49,045 bases of DNA from positions 1 through 49,045 of the forward strand of contig JBOFEN010000047.1 of the NCBI GenBank assembly GCA_051648105.1, read 5' to 3'. The stretch comes from UBA7332 sp051648105. GTDB taxonomy: Bacteria > Bacteroidota > Bacteroidia > Bacteroidales > UBA7332. Below the pieces are notes generated by a model. That model saw only the letters and a program-made list of their open reading frames with translations. It searched no databases and was not told where the DNA came from. This document shows, one piece after another, positions 7,259-16,545 of the stretch. The first letter of the stretch is position 1, and each line of letters opens with the position of its first letter. The position numbers were made by a program, and so were the translations under genes.

Positions 7259-8056
7259 TTACTTTTTCGATGCTCTTTCGAGAGCTTTTGCTTCATTCCA
7301 TATCTCATCCATCTCGGCGAGAGTCATATCTTTCAATTGGCGCCCTTGTAGAAGGGTTTTCGCCTCAAGGTAGTTAAATCGGCTAATAAATTTCTGGTTT
7401 GTGCGCTCAAGTGCATTCTCTGGATCTATCTTATATAGTCTTGCAGCATTTACAAGACTGAAGAATAGATCACCAAACTCCTCTTCCATTTTATCTTTAT
7501 CCAAGTTTGCTATTTCATGCTTCAACTCGGTAAACTCTTCTTGCACTTTGTCCCAGACTTGCTCTCTCTCCTCCCAATCAAAACCAATGTTTCTAGCTTT
7601 GTCTTGTATCCTGTGAGCTTTAATCAGAGCAGGTAATGATGATGGTACCCCTTCAAGTACAGTGCGATTACCATCTTTCTCTTTCAATTTTATCTGTTCC
7701 CAGTTCTTTTCGACTTGTTCGGAACTATCAGCATCAACTTCACCATAGATGTGAGGATGTCTAAAAATCAACTTCTCGCAAAGAGTATTGCATACATCAG
7801 CTATGTCGAATGCTCCTTTCTCATCTCCAATCTTAGCATAGAAAAGAGTATGAAGCAGAAGATCACCTAACTCCTTTCGGATCATATCTTGATCATCCTT
7901 AATTAATGCCTCGCATAACTCATAGCACTCCTCAATGGTGTTAATCCTCAAACTATCATTTGTCTGCTTTCTATCCCAAGGGCACTTCTCGCGTAGTTCG
8001 TCTAGAACATCCAGAACTCTACCAAATGCCTCAAGCTTTTCTGCTCTTCTATTCAT
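7259..8056 (-). CDS. mazG: Nucleoside triphosphate pyrophosphohydrolase MazG
   Basis: A 265-residue protein with two MazG domains, as in the E. coli type. The metal-binding pattern is visible in both: TIEECYELCEAL then KELGDLLLH (N-terminal half), and EEFTELKHEI then EEEFGDLFFS (C-terminal half). It hydrolyses NTPs to NMP and pyrophosphate, cleaning damaged nucleotides. The start is set at the ATG at 8056 (MNRRAEKLEAF), because the frame upstream only reaches a TTG at 8074. It stands first before the kor operon; a functional link to it is not evident. Confidence 0.9.
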   Translation of the reverse strand: MNRRAEKLEAFGRVLDVLDELREKCPWDRKQTNDSLRINTIEECYELCEALIKDDQDMIRKELGDLLLHTLFYAKIGDEKGAFDIADVCNTLCEKLIFRHPHIYGEVDADSSEQVEKNWEQIKLKEKDGNRTVLEGVPSSLPALIKAHRIQDKARNIGFDWEEREQVWDKVQEEFTELKHEIANLDKDKMEEEFGDLFFSLVNAARLYKIDPENALERTNQKFISRFNYLEAKTLLQGRQLKDMTLAEMDEIWNEAKALERASKK

Positions 8057-8135
8057 AGTAAATCCTATCTTCAAAGGCTATTATATAATTTCAAGACCTA
8101 TTGCTTAGATTATCTAAATCATTCGTCTATATTTG

Positions 8136-8143
8136 CAAAGGTA
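8136..8143 (-). promoter_or_regulatory. -7 promoter box (TACCTTTG) of mazG
   Basis: Matches TAnnTTTG on the minus strand 79 bases before the mazG ATG. On the plus strand an adjoining TATATTTG (8128-8135) could serve the DUF3256 gene at 8250, making a divergent promoter pair. Confidence 0.45.
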
Positions 8144-8249
8144 AAATGTTTTTAAAGCCCTACAAATATTTAGGAAGAAAGTTGTCAGAAATATTTGCAA
8201 CTAATATAGTTTTTACTACAAAATCACCTGTTAAATTCCCCGTTTATAT

Positions 8250-8885
8250 ATGAAAAAGCTAACAATGTGTCTACTATTGCTCATGTCGGTTATGTCGGTG
8301 AGTGCACAAAATATAAAACCATTCTTTACTATTTCGACAGAAAGTAGTCTCGCATATCTTAGTGTTAATCAGCGAAAGGATCTCATAGATCTGTTTGAGG
8401 CTGGGAAACAAGCAGCTGTGCCAAATTCATTGAGAGGTAAAACAGAATTGTTAGATCTCTCTGAGCAGCATTTAAAATTGAAGCTATCATCATTGACAAT
8501 GGTAGATATGTTGCTATTGAATAGAGCAGATTCAATTCCAGTTATTTTATTCTTGAAAAGTGAGCTTGGAAATCTCAAGGAGAGTAATATAAAATTCTAT
8601 ACAACAGATTGGGTAAAAGAGAAGCCTGAGAGTTACATTGATCTTCCAACAAGATATGAATTTATGAAAAACCCTCAGGATTCCACGGTTAGGGAGGAAA
8701 TAGATGCAATTACAGATCTTTTTTTCTTAGATATTAGAGTCGATACCTCAACTATGATACTTAGTGTTTTGCCTTCTTTCAATGATCCTATAGATAAGGC
8801 TGCCTCAGAGAGGTTGAAATCACTTTTAATTAATTACCCTTTGAGATATAGATGGGGCGGATCTAGATTTGTGCGTGAAGAGTAA
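8250..8885 (+). CDS. DUF3256 family secreted protein
   Basis: A 211-residue protein with a signal peptide (MKKLTMCLLLLMSVMSVSAQ, cleavage after SAQ). The rest resembles the DUF3256 family found in Bacteroidales: residues about 25-210 with repeated TMVDMLLLNR and DLFFLDIRVDTS-like strands. The function of the family is unknown; a periplasmic location is expected. It is a single-gene unit followed by a hairpin terminator. Confidence 0.75.
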   Translation: MKKLTMCLLLLMSVMSVSAQNIKPFFTISTESSLAYLSVNQRKDLIDLFEAGKQAAVPNSLRGKTELLDLSEQHLKLKLSSLTMVDMLLLNRADSIPVILFLKSELGNLKESNIKFYTTDWVKEKPESYIDLPTRYEFMKNPQDSTVREEIDAITDLFFLDIRVDTSTMILSVLPSFNDPIDKAASERLKSLLINYPLRYRWGGSRFVREE

Positions 8886-8928
8886 TTTTTATACTAATAA
8901 TAGTTTATACTACTATTTAGAAGTGTGT

Positions 8929-8979
8929 AAAGGTCTACTAAGCCAGTCGATATTATTGAGCAGGCTTGGTAGACCTTTT
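8929..8979 (+). terminator. Terminator after the DUF3256 gene
   Basis: AAAGGTCTACTAAGCC pairs with GGCTTGGTAGACCTTTT (one G-T wobble) around an 18-base loop. It begins 43 bases after the stop codon. Confidence 0.75.
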
Positions 8980-9330
8980 GATTTATACTCTCATGATTGT
9001 CGTAAATGATTTGATTGTGCTAGATTGCTATTGTTATTTTATCTTAAACTAGTGGCATGTTCTTACAGCTTCTTTTTAGATTCCATTTCAATGATTGTTA
9101 TTCTATTCTAAGCTAATATAGTTATCCCTTAGTCTGAATGTTACATTTCTATTAAAGGAATAGTAATGCGATATCGTTGGGTAAAATTAAGTCATTAGTT
9201 TTAACATTAACAGATGGGTTTATTTACTGATATTTCTTTGCTAGTTTTGCAGCCGCTTTTAGAATATAGAAGGCTTGACTATTGCAATAATAGTCTGAAC
9301 GAACAATCAATATGTAATTATAAACATTAA
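8980..9330. other. Gene-free stretch upstream of the barrel-lipoprotein region
   Basis: About 350 bases with no credible frame. TAGTTTTG at 9242-9249 fits the -7 consensus and lies about 80 bases before the ATG at 9331. I see no RNA gene or repeat here. Confidence 0.6.
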
Positions 9331-10170
9331 ATGAATACTACAATTAAGAAGAGTGCTAAATTGCTTCTAGGGATAGTTTTTCTGAGTTCAACATCGACAT
9401 TAGTTGCTCAAGATCTATCAGAGGGTGTTAAACTATCAAGTTATAGCTCTTTTTCAAAGGATTCTATAAAGGTAAATAGAGATAAGAGAAATCGTGATAA
9501 TATGAATAATCTCCGTTTTCGTAAAGGGGATAAGTTTGTTGGCGCAAATTTGAGCTTTGGAGGTAAAGAGGCAGAGAATGACTTCTTGATGGCTAACATA
9601 GACCTTCCAGATGTTGAGAAGAGAGCACTAAGTGCATCCTTTGTTATGGGATATTTTCTAAATCCAAGAACTTCTGTGGGATTAAGAGGTAGATATAACT
9701 ATAGTAAGGGTGATCAAACTCTTGTTGCAGATTTCTTAGGAGTAGCTTTTAATGCTGATGAGTACAGGACACAAAATGTATCAAGTGGTTTCGAGTTACA
9801 CGCTTTTGCTCGTAACTATGTAGCATTAGGAACCTCAAGGAACTTTTATTTGTTCAATGAGTCATCTGTTTACTATGGTTATAAAGGTTCATATTCAAGA
9901 GCAATATCAGATCCAGGTAAACCGAATGAGCGAATCAGAAAGATTAGATCAGATAACTATACCGTTGGTATTGGTTTAAGTCCAGGTATTACCTACTTTT
10001 CATCTCCAAGAACAGCGATAGAGTTTCAGCTTGGTACTTCAGGTTTTGAATATACAAAGAAAAAACACTTAACTGATGACAAGACAAAGGGTGTATCAGA
10101 TGCATTTACCTTTAGAGATGGATTAAGCTTCTTGCGTATACAATTCGGCTTCTCATACTATTTTAATTAA
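9331..10170 (+). CDS. Outer-membrane beta-barrel protein
   Basis: A 279-residue protein with a signal peptide ending STLVAQ (about residue 27). The mature part has alternating beta strands (LRFRKGDKFVGANLSFGG, SASFVMGYFLNPRTSVGLRG) and ends in FGFSYYFN, an aromatic-terminated last strand typical of outer-membrane barrels. It sits 23 bases upstream of a PCMD lipoprotein gene, probably in the same transcript, suggesting a barrel/lipoprotein pair at the cell surface. No specific family function recognised. Confidence 0.7.
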   Translation: MNTTIKKSAKLLLGIVFLSSTSTLVAQDLSEGVKLSSYSSFSKDSIKVNRDKRNRDNMNNLRFRKGDKFVGANLSFGGKEAENDFLMANIDLPDVEKRALSASFVMGYFLNPRTSVGLRGRYNYSKGDQTLVADFLGVAFNADEYRTQNVSSGFELHAFARNYVALGTSRNFYLFNESSVYYGYKGSYSRAISDPGKPNERIRKIRSDNYTVGIGLSPGITYFSSPRTAIEFQLGTSGFEYTKKKHLTDDKTKGVSDAFTFRDGLSFLRIQFGFSYYFN

Positions 10171-10193
10171 CACAGATAGACTTTTTCATTGTA

Positions 10194-11507
10194 ATGAATA
10201 TGAATAATTATATATATGGCATACTGTTTCTTTTTGGCTCTTTAATAGGAATGTCATCTTGCGTTTCAGAGGATACTTTTGATAAGTCTGATCGTAATAC
10301 ACCAACGGAGATTAGAGTAACAGGTCAATTGCGAACTAGAATTGTTTATGGAGATGGCACACAATTTTCTCCTGACACAGCATATGTTGATATGCCAGAG
10401 AGTGCTGATCTTTCAAATCTTAATGTTGAGTATTTAACTTTGCCATCTTTGGCTAGGGTTTCTCCTGCAATAGAGAAAGTGAAGAATTTCGTTGACCCAG
10501 TACTATTTACTATTACCTCCGAAAGTGGTAAGAACATTAGATACCTTTTGGTTGTTGCAAGATATGGAGGCTTTAATCTCCAACTAGACTATAACGCAAT
10601 GAATCAATGGTATCTTCAGGGGACATTTAAAAATGGTGATGGATATTATAATATTGGGCAAGCTGGATCGTCAACTCCTTGGGCAAACACAAATGATGTG
10701 GCTGCGATATTAGACAAAGCTGCATGTGTTCCTGCTAATTTCCCTGATCCTTCTGGTCATGTTGTGTTGACTACTTTAATGAATCCAACAGGTGGAAAAA
10801 CAGTAGGCTCTGGAATTGCTTCTGCAAATATATTTTCTGGGTTTTTTAGAGGTAATCCAAAACATTTCTTAGATAGAGATAAGCAAAGAGATAATGTTTG
10901 CTTCGGTATAGATTATCGCCATCGCCCAAAATCCGTTTCGTTTGATTTCAAGTATGAGCCAGGAACAATGGTTGAGAAATGGATACCAACTACAAGTGGT
11001 GCAGTTAAATGGCAGGGTGTTGATATGCCTGAGGAGACAGACTCAATGGAGGTGTGGGTAGTTCTTCATAAACGTATTTACGATGAGGTTAATCCAACTA
11101 ATACAAAATTTTATAGGATTGCAGCAGGTGGATACATCAGTTCGGAGAAGGTTGGAGAATGGAGACGCCTTACAATTCCAATACATTATGGTAAGCCTTC
11201 AGAATCGTTTTTGATAGAAAATCCCCAAGCATATAGAATTAGAGATCTTGGTTTAGTAAGTTCTCCTAGATTCGTATATCAGCATAACCCTATTCAAGAT
11301 GGCACTGATCCTACGAAATGGGATTATACTCTCTATAGAGTAGAAGAGCAGTGGTCAACTTCCCCAGAGACAGATATCCCTACTCATTTGTCTCTATCAT
11401 TTAATTCTAGTGCTGGAGGATGGGAGTACAAAGGAGCTGGTAAAACTCCAGATGGAACCAGAGAGGGTTCTAAACTTGAGATAAGAAATGTTATATTTGA
11501 GGAGTAA
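10194..11507 (+). CDS. PCMD-domain surface lipoprotein
   Basis: A 437-residue lipoprotein: hydrophobic leader with lipobox GMSSC (Cys at about residue 23), followed by acidic residues SED that resemble the Bacteroidota surface-export signal. Residues about 40-125 form one Ig-like unit ending in SESGKNIRYLLVV, the same kind of unit repeated in the 897-aa protein at 12907. The remainder (about 130-437) resembles the PCMD domain (putative carbohydrate metabolism domain). It follows a small barrel gene by 23 bases and is ended by a strong terminator. Ligand binding is likely; catalysis is unproven. Confidence 0.7.
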   Translation: MNMNNYIYGILFLFGSLIGMSSCVSEDTFDKSDRNTPTEIRVTGQLRTRIVYGDGTQFSPDTAYVDMPESADLSNLNVEYLTLPSLARVSPAIEKVKNFVDPVLFTITSESGKNIRYLLVVARYGGFNLQLDYNAMNQWYLQGTFKNGDGYYNIGQAGSSTPWANTNDVAAILDKAACVPANFPDPSGHVVLTTLMNPTGGKTVGSGIASANIFSGFFRGNPKHFLDRDKQRDNVCFGIDYRHRPKSVSFDFKYEPGTMVEKWIPTTSGAVKWQGVDMPEETDSMEVWVVLHKRIYDEVNPTNTKFYRIAAGGYISSEKVGEWRRLTIPIHYGKPSESFLIENPQAYRIRDLGLVSSPRFVYQHNPIQDGTDPTKWDYTLYRVEEQWSTSPETDIPTHLSLSFNSSAGGWEYKGAGKTPDGTREGSKLEIRNVIFEE

Positions 11508-11512
11508 TATAA

Positions 11513-11567
11513 CCGGACAGACCTGTTTCTGGCTTCGGCAGAACAGATCTGTCCGTTTTCTTTTTTT
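11513..11567 (+). terminator. Terminator after the first PCMD gene
   Basis: CGGACAGACCTGTT pairs with AACAGATCTGTCCG (one wobble) around CTGGCTTCGGCAG, followed by TTTTCTTTTTTT. It ends the first barrel-lipoprotein transcript. Confidence 0.85.
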
Positions 11568-11597
11568 GATGAATTACCTCATTTAATCAAACAATTT

Positions 11598-12812
11598 ATG
11601 CAAATCATTAAGCGTATTTCGCTAACATTTTTAGCCATTTTAGCCATTTATTCTACCACAAATGCTCAGAGGGTAGATACCCTAATTGTGGATGGTCCAT
11701 CAAAGGAACCGATGGTTGAGCTACCTGTTAATGCTAAAAAAAGTAAAAACTTTAAGTATAGTATTCTCGGAGGTCCTGGCTATACTCCTGATTTCGGATT
11801 TGTTGTTGGAGGTAGTTTCCTTACAACATTTAGTACTGCACCTTCAGATTCAACTTTGCTAAGATCTGTATTGCCACTCTCTTTTGGTTTAACTTTTGGC
11901 AGACGAGTTGGTTTCAACTTTATGTTATATCCTCAATTGTATTTTAAAGGAGATCGATTTAGATTAACTGGTCGATTTATATTCAAGAACGCTGCGGATA
12001 ACTATTATGGTGTTGGGTTTGCAAATAATAAATCTATTGAGCGAGGTGGTGAAACAACTGGTTATTATGCCTCGACAGTACAGATAAACCCAGTAGGATA
12101 TTTTAGAATAAAAGAGACTCCAATATTTGTTGGTCCTATGGTTGATATCGTTTATGATAGGATGAGTGATATCTCTAAAGGAGTAGCTGCAGATGAGTAT
12201 TACATAAAGCAGAATGGTGACACTACAGGCTTAAATATGTTGAGCACAACGGTCGGTGTGGCAGCCTCATATGATACTCGTGATGTACCTGCAAACGCAT
12301 ATAAGGGACTCTATTTTGATGTAAAATTGGGTTATGCACCCAAATTTTTAGGCAGTGATCATGAGTTTGGTCAGTTGTCTATTGACTATCGACAGTACCT
12401 AAAGGTTGGAGAGAGAAGAACTTTGGCATGGACTGTAAATACAAAAAATGCTTTTGGAGACGTACCTCTTACACGTATGCCGATGGTTGGTTCTCCATTT
12501 GACCTAAGAGGGTACTATTTAGGTCAATATAGAGATAACTCAACATCATTAATGTTGGTTGAATATAGACATATGTTTAATAATGACCGATCAACAAAGA
12601 TGAAGAGATTTTGGAGCCGATTTGGCTTTGCTACTTGGGCAGGCGTTGGAGTAATGGGTCCATCAATTGCTGAGATAGATGCGGTACTACCGAACTTTGG
12701 AGCAGGCCTACGTGTTGAAGTACAGCCTAGGATGAACTTTAGATTAGATCTCGGTTATAGTACGAGAGAAAAACAGACATTGATTTACTTTAATATTACT
12801 GAGGCTTTCTAA
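11598..12812 (+). CDS. Omp85/BamA-TamA-type outer-membrane barrel protein
   Basis: A 404-residue protein with a signal peptide ending TTNAQ. After a short linker the whole chain looks like the C-terminal surface antigen (D15) barrel of the Omp85 superfamily: a GGPGYTPDFGFVVGGS first strand, a SFGLTFGRRVGFNF region, SPFDLRGYYLGQYRD (close to the conserved FRGY-type motif) and a terminal YFNITEAF. No POTRA repeats are visible, so it is a short barrel-only type rather than BamA itself. It lies alone between two PCMD/barrel pairs. It may insert or export surface proteins (inference). Confidence 0.75.
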   Translation: MQIIKRISLTFLAILAIYSTTNAQRVDTLIVDGPSKEPMVELPVNAKKSKNFKYSILGGPGYTPDFGFVVGGSFLTTFSTAPSDSTLLRSVLPLSFGLTFGRRVGFNFMLYPQLYFKGDRFRLTGRFIFKNAADNYYGVGFANNKSIERGGETTGYYASTVQINPVGYFRIKETPIFVGPMVDIVYDRMSDISKGVAADEYYIKQNGDTTGLNMLSTTVGVAASYDTRDVPANAYKGLYFDVKLGYAPKFLGSDHEFGQLSIDYRQYLKVGERRTLAWTVNTKNAFGDVPLTRMPMVGSPFDLRGYYLGQYRDNSTSLMLVEYRHMFNNDRSTKMKRFWSRFGFATWAGVGVMGPSIAEIDAVLPNFGAGLRVEVQPRMNFRLDLGYSTREKQTLIYFNITEAF

Positions 12813-12906
12813 TTATTGCAATCAGTATTATACCCAATTATAGGTTCACCTTAACTATTATATATTGTGCTAGTACCCCATTAGTGGACAATAAATATAT
12901 TTTCAG

Positions 12907-15600
12907 ATGACAACAACTAACCTAAACCTTAACATTATTTGGAGATTACTGATTATTATATCACCTTTTCTGTGGATATCATGCACAGATCTTGACAGTT
13001 TAAGTGATGAGACTGAAATAAAGAGTGTTGATATACTAGAGTATTCTCCATCTTCAATTATTCTAGAATCTGCCGTTATTGATAATGAGAAACGGGAGAT
13101 TACTATTCCCGTAGTATATGGAAAGTATCAATTCCCTATGAATATTAAACTTGATATCAATGCTCCTAACTCTCAAGTACTGGGTATTGATATCAATTCT
13201 CCGATACTATTTAGTTCCATAGATTCAAATGTTGACTTCTACTTAAGTTCAGAGAGTGGACTAGTACACCCATGGAAGATAAAGTTTCTTGAGAATGCTT
13301 TGCCGGAGGGTAACTTGGTTCAACGCTTTGATGTCTTATCTCATTTGCCAGAGGAGGCTGTTATGAGTTACCGTCCAGAGATTGATGCCTCTCAAGGAAC
13401 AATAAAGCTGCTATTAGCCAGTGCAAATTACCCTTTGACAATTGTACCCGAGATAAAGATCTCTGCAGACGCAGCTCTTAGCGGGATATCAAATGGTAAG
13501 AGTATTGTATTTGATGATGTTGAAAGTGAATTCAAGTTTACAGTGACATCTGCCTCTGGAAATACAAAGGAGTGGATGATATCACTTGTGGAGTGTGTAG
13601 AGCTACCTGCTACAGCTTCTAGACAGGAACTTAATGGAGTTGATTTTAATAACCTTCTTGTAAGTGTTGTAGATAATACGAACAATATATCTGTTGTTAA
13701 TAGAAGCTGGGATGTTAGGAATGGTATCCTATCTATTCAATTAAAGGATACATTGTCAAATGGTGAAGTTTTTCCTGTAACATTAGATTTTAATAGTTTT
13801 ACTGTTGCGACGAACTCAGAGGTGTTAGCCCTTCCTTTGGATCAAAGGCATACTTTTACTGAAGATGCCGCTGAACAAGTTGTGTATATCATTGACAGGA
13901 TAAATGCCACAAAAAGGACATGGAGAGCTCAAGTTGAGAAATATATCGACACACAGGCAAATATTTTATCAATCACTGGGGTCAAAAGTGGCACTTTCCC
14001 TCTTGGGGTATCTATAGATGGTTTTACGGTTTACCCAAATGATAAAAAGGTTGTGCTTGTTACAAGTGCTCTATTTACATCAACTCTTAAGGTCGATATC
14101 ACCTCACTAGTTGTAAACTCAACAGCTAAACTAATAGCTAAACCAGAACAGTTATCTTTCAGCTCTTCTGATGCAACTCAGATTATTACAGTACAAGCTG
14201 AAAGCGGAGAAGAGGTCCCTTGGACAATACTTACCAAAAGTAGAAATGCCTTCAAAAGTGATAGAGCTGATATTGTATCAATGCAAATGATACAATATGA
14301 ATCTAAAACAAATAAGATTAGACTAGGTGCATATCCAATAATTGATCATATCCGTAGAGAGGTTACACTTACTGTTGAAGAGGGTGCTTGGGATTTTCCT
14401 TTGTCTATAAGATCTGTAATCTCAACATCTCCCTTTAGCGTGATTAAACCAGTTAAAGAGAGTGATAAGTTTGATGGTAGTGGATACGTTTCCTTTGAAA
14501 CCTCTAAGGATGTAGTAGACCTGAATGTTGTTGCTGAGAATGGAGATGTTGTTCCTTGGAAGATTCTCCTCAAGACTAGTGGTGTGTTAAATAATGAAGC
14601 GAACCTCTCAGCAATAACATTCTCAGAGGAGCCTACTAACGTTCAAGTTGCTGATGAGTATTTTATAGATACAGAGAATCGAGAGTTTATCTTTCAAATT
14701 GCATCTGGATTAGGTAATTTCCCGTTGGTAATAAAGCCAGATTATGAGGTTTCTCAAGGAGCATTTACTGATATACCTAATCGCTTTCCTCTTTACTTTG
14801 CATCAATTAACTCTACTAATAAAGTAAAAGTTACATCAGAGGATGGTACAAATACAACTGAGTGGCAAATAAAACTAATCTATACCCCTCAGATTGACAA
14901 TTCAGGGTTTGAGAGATGGGAGAATGACACTAAACTTGTTCCCGGATCAAACTCTTGGATCTCTGCTAATAATACGTTTGTAACTGGTACTCGTAGATCA
15001 CTTGATGCCACAGAGGGTGGATCATCTATTCAGATGAGCACTAGTAAAGTAGATAATATATTTGCTAAGGAGATTGCTTCTGGTTCAGCTTTCTTGGGAC
15101 AGTTTAAGTTTAATATTGCTCAAGCTTCTACCCCAGAATTGATGACATGGTTTGGAACACCATTTACAACTCGTCCAAATAGGTTACTGGTTGACCTCAA
15201 CTATAAGAGTGGAGACGTTGTAGAACAGTCGGCTGACGGTAAGTTTACTGTTTTGCCAGGAAGGGTTGACTCAGCTTCAGTAATAATAGAGATTCTAAGA
15301 TATAAAGGTGATCCAAATGTTGAGATGGAGTATCATTTAGTGCCTACCTCTGAAGTTGAGGTTTTAGGTCGTGGAGATCTTATCTTTACGAGTACAGATG
15401 AATGGATAACTGCTCGGATTGATGTGAAATACAATAACACTATTTCTGAGCCAACACACATATCTATATCGGCAGCATCTAGTGCACGTGGTGATAAATT
15501 TATTGGTGCTAATGGAAGTAGGCTGCTTATGGATAATCTTAAATTGATCTATCCAGAAACACCATCGGGATCAAATATAGTCTCAAAGCGTCGTCGTTAA
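12907..15600 (+). CDS. Large lipoprotein: about six Ig-like repeats plus PCMD domain
   Basis: An 897-residue lipoprotein (lipobox FLWISC, Cys at about residue 26, followed by acidic residues). Residues about 45-660 consist of about six units of 90-110 residues, each ending in a similar pattern such as SESGLVHPWKIKFL, SASGNTKEWMISL, AESGEEVPWTIL, AENGDVVPWKILL and SEDGTNTTEWQIKL. The C-terminal 230 residues, starting DNSGFERWEND, resemble the PCMD domain also seen in the gene at 10194. A PorT-like barrel gene follows 24 bases later. Likely an extended, surface-exposed binding protein; ligand unknown. Confidence 0.72.
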   Translation: MTTTNLNLNIIWRLLIIISPFLWISCTDLDSLSDETEIKSVDILEYSPSSIILESAVIDNEKREITIPVVYGKYQFPMNIKLDINAPNSQVLGIDINSPILFSSIDSNVDFYLSSESGLVHPWKIKFLENALPEGNLVQRFDVLSHLPEEAVMSYRPEIDASQGTIKLLLASANYPLTIVPEIKISADAALSGISNGKSIVFDDVESEFKFTVTSASGNTKEWMISLVECVELPATASRQELNGVDFNNLLVSVVDNTNNISVVNRSWDVRNGILSIQLKDTLSNGEVFPVTLDFNSFTVATNSEVLALPLDQRHTFTEDAAEQVVYIIDRINATKRTWRAQVEKYIDTQANILSITGVKSGTFPLGVSIDGFTVYPNDKKVVLVTSALFTSTLKVDITSLVVNSTAKLIAKPEQLSFSSSDATQIITVQAESGEEVPWTILTKSRNAFKSDRADIVSMQMIQYESKTNKIRLGAYPIIDHIRREVTLTVEEGAWDFPLSIRSVISTSPFSVIKPVKESDKFDGSGYVSFETSKDVVDLNVVAENGDVVPWKILLKTSGVLNNEANLSAITFSEEPTNVQVADEYFIDTENREFIFQIASGLGNFPLVIKPDYEVSQGAFTDIPNRFPLYFASINSTNKVKVTSEDGTNTTEWQIKLIYTPQIDNSGFERWENDTKLVPGSNSWISANNTFVTGTRRSLDATEGGSSIQMSTSKVDNIFAKEIASGSAFLGQFKFNIAQASTPELMTWFGTPFTTRPNRLLVDLNYKSGDVVEQSADGKFTVLPGRVDSASVIIEILRYKGDPNVEMEYHLVPTSEVEVLGRGDLIFTSTDEWITARIDVKYNNTISEPTHISISAASSARGDKFIGANGSRLLMDNLKLIYPETPSGSNIVSKRRR

Positions 15601-15624
15601 TGATACTCATTAATATATATAGAT

Positions 15625-16440
15625 ATGATAACTAGCAATAAGGTATTATATATAGTGTTGTTATTGATTTCTGGGTTGACAACAGACATATATTCTCAAG
15701 ATATAGGTCAACAAGATCAAGGGAAGAGATGGTTTAGGGGAAACTTTAGATTCTCTCCTGTTGTTGGCGTAGATATAGGTGGAGCAATACCTACAACATT
15801 AGGAACTATTGATAAGGTTGGTAAAGAGGTTGCTCCAAAGATAGTCCCTTCCGTAGGTCTAAGAATATCATATGATATAAATCCATCTTGGAGGCTATCT
15901 ACCGAGGCTACTTATAAGCAAGTAGGCTTCAAGGCTGACTCAAAAGTGAAGGATCAGTACACTTTACTTATTGATCAAACCTCTGGAGATAGGCAGGTAG
16001 TTTACTTTACAGGAGTAGCTGATATGGATATGTCTTTTACTCTTTTGGAGATTCCGCTGTATGTTACTTGGTCATGGAATAGCGGAAGAGATAATATTAT
16101 TGCAGGAATATATTATGCTCATACCTTCAGTGCATCATTTGATAATACAGCAAAAAAAGGGTATTTGTCTGATGTGAAGGATAACCCTACGACTGATCAG
16201 ATTAATCCACTTAATGAACCATTAGTTCAATCATTTAATGAGGTGATGAGCAATTGGGATATTGGGGTTCTTATAGGGTATGAAAGACGAATATTACGAG
16301 ACTTTACTTTAGGGCTAAGAGTTAGTATGGGGTCTATTGATATATTCCAGAAAGGACAGAACCCCCTTGGTTATGAAATGCGCCATATGCGAGGCTCACT
16401 AAATATTAGTTACGATCTATTCTCTGTAAAGCTGAAGTAA
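15625..16440 (+). CDS. PorT-family outer-membrane beta-barrel protein
   Basis: A 271-residue protein with a signal peptide ending DIYSQ (about residue 25). Strand-rich body with features of the PorT/outer-membrane beta-barrel fold (FSPVVGVDIGGAIPT, LRISYDINPSWRLSTEATYK, IGVLIGYERRILRDFTLGLR) and a final strand NISYDLFSVKLK. It follows the large PCMD lipoprotein by 24 bases and probably forms a membrane partner for it. Specific transport function not recognisable. Confidence 0.7.
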   Translation: MITSNKVLYIVLLLISGLTTDIYSQDIGQQDQGKRWFRGNFRFSPVVGVDIGGAIPTTLGTIDKVGKEVAPKIVPSVGLRISYDINPSWRLSTEATYKQVGFKADSKVKDQYTLLIDQTSGDRQVVYFTGVADMDMSFTLLEIPLYVTWSWNSGRDNIIAGIYYAHTFSASFDNTAKKGYLSDVKDNPTTDQINPLNEPLVQSFNEVMSNWDIGVLIGYERRILRDFTLGLRVSMGSIDIFQKGQNPLGYEMRHMRGSLNISYDLFSVKLK

Positions 16441-16545
16441 TATGGGTAGATAAAGTTTATTTTTTTAACTCTTTGAACAATCCTTAATTAGTGATGTTAT
16501 ATTGATAGTTATTCAATAAAACAACACTAATTTAGAATTGAACTT

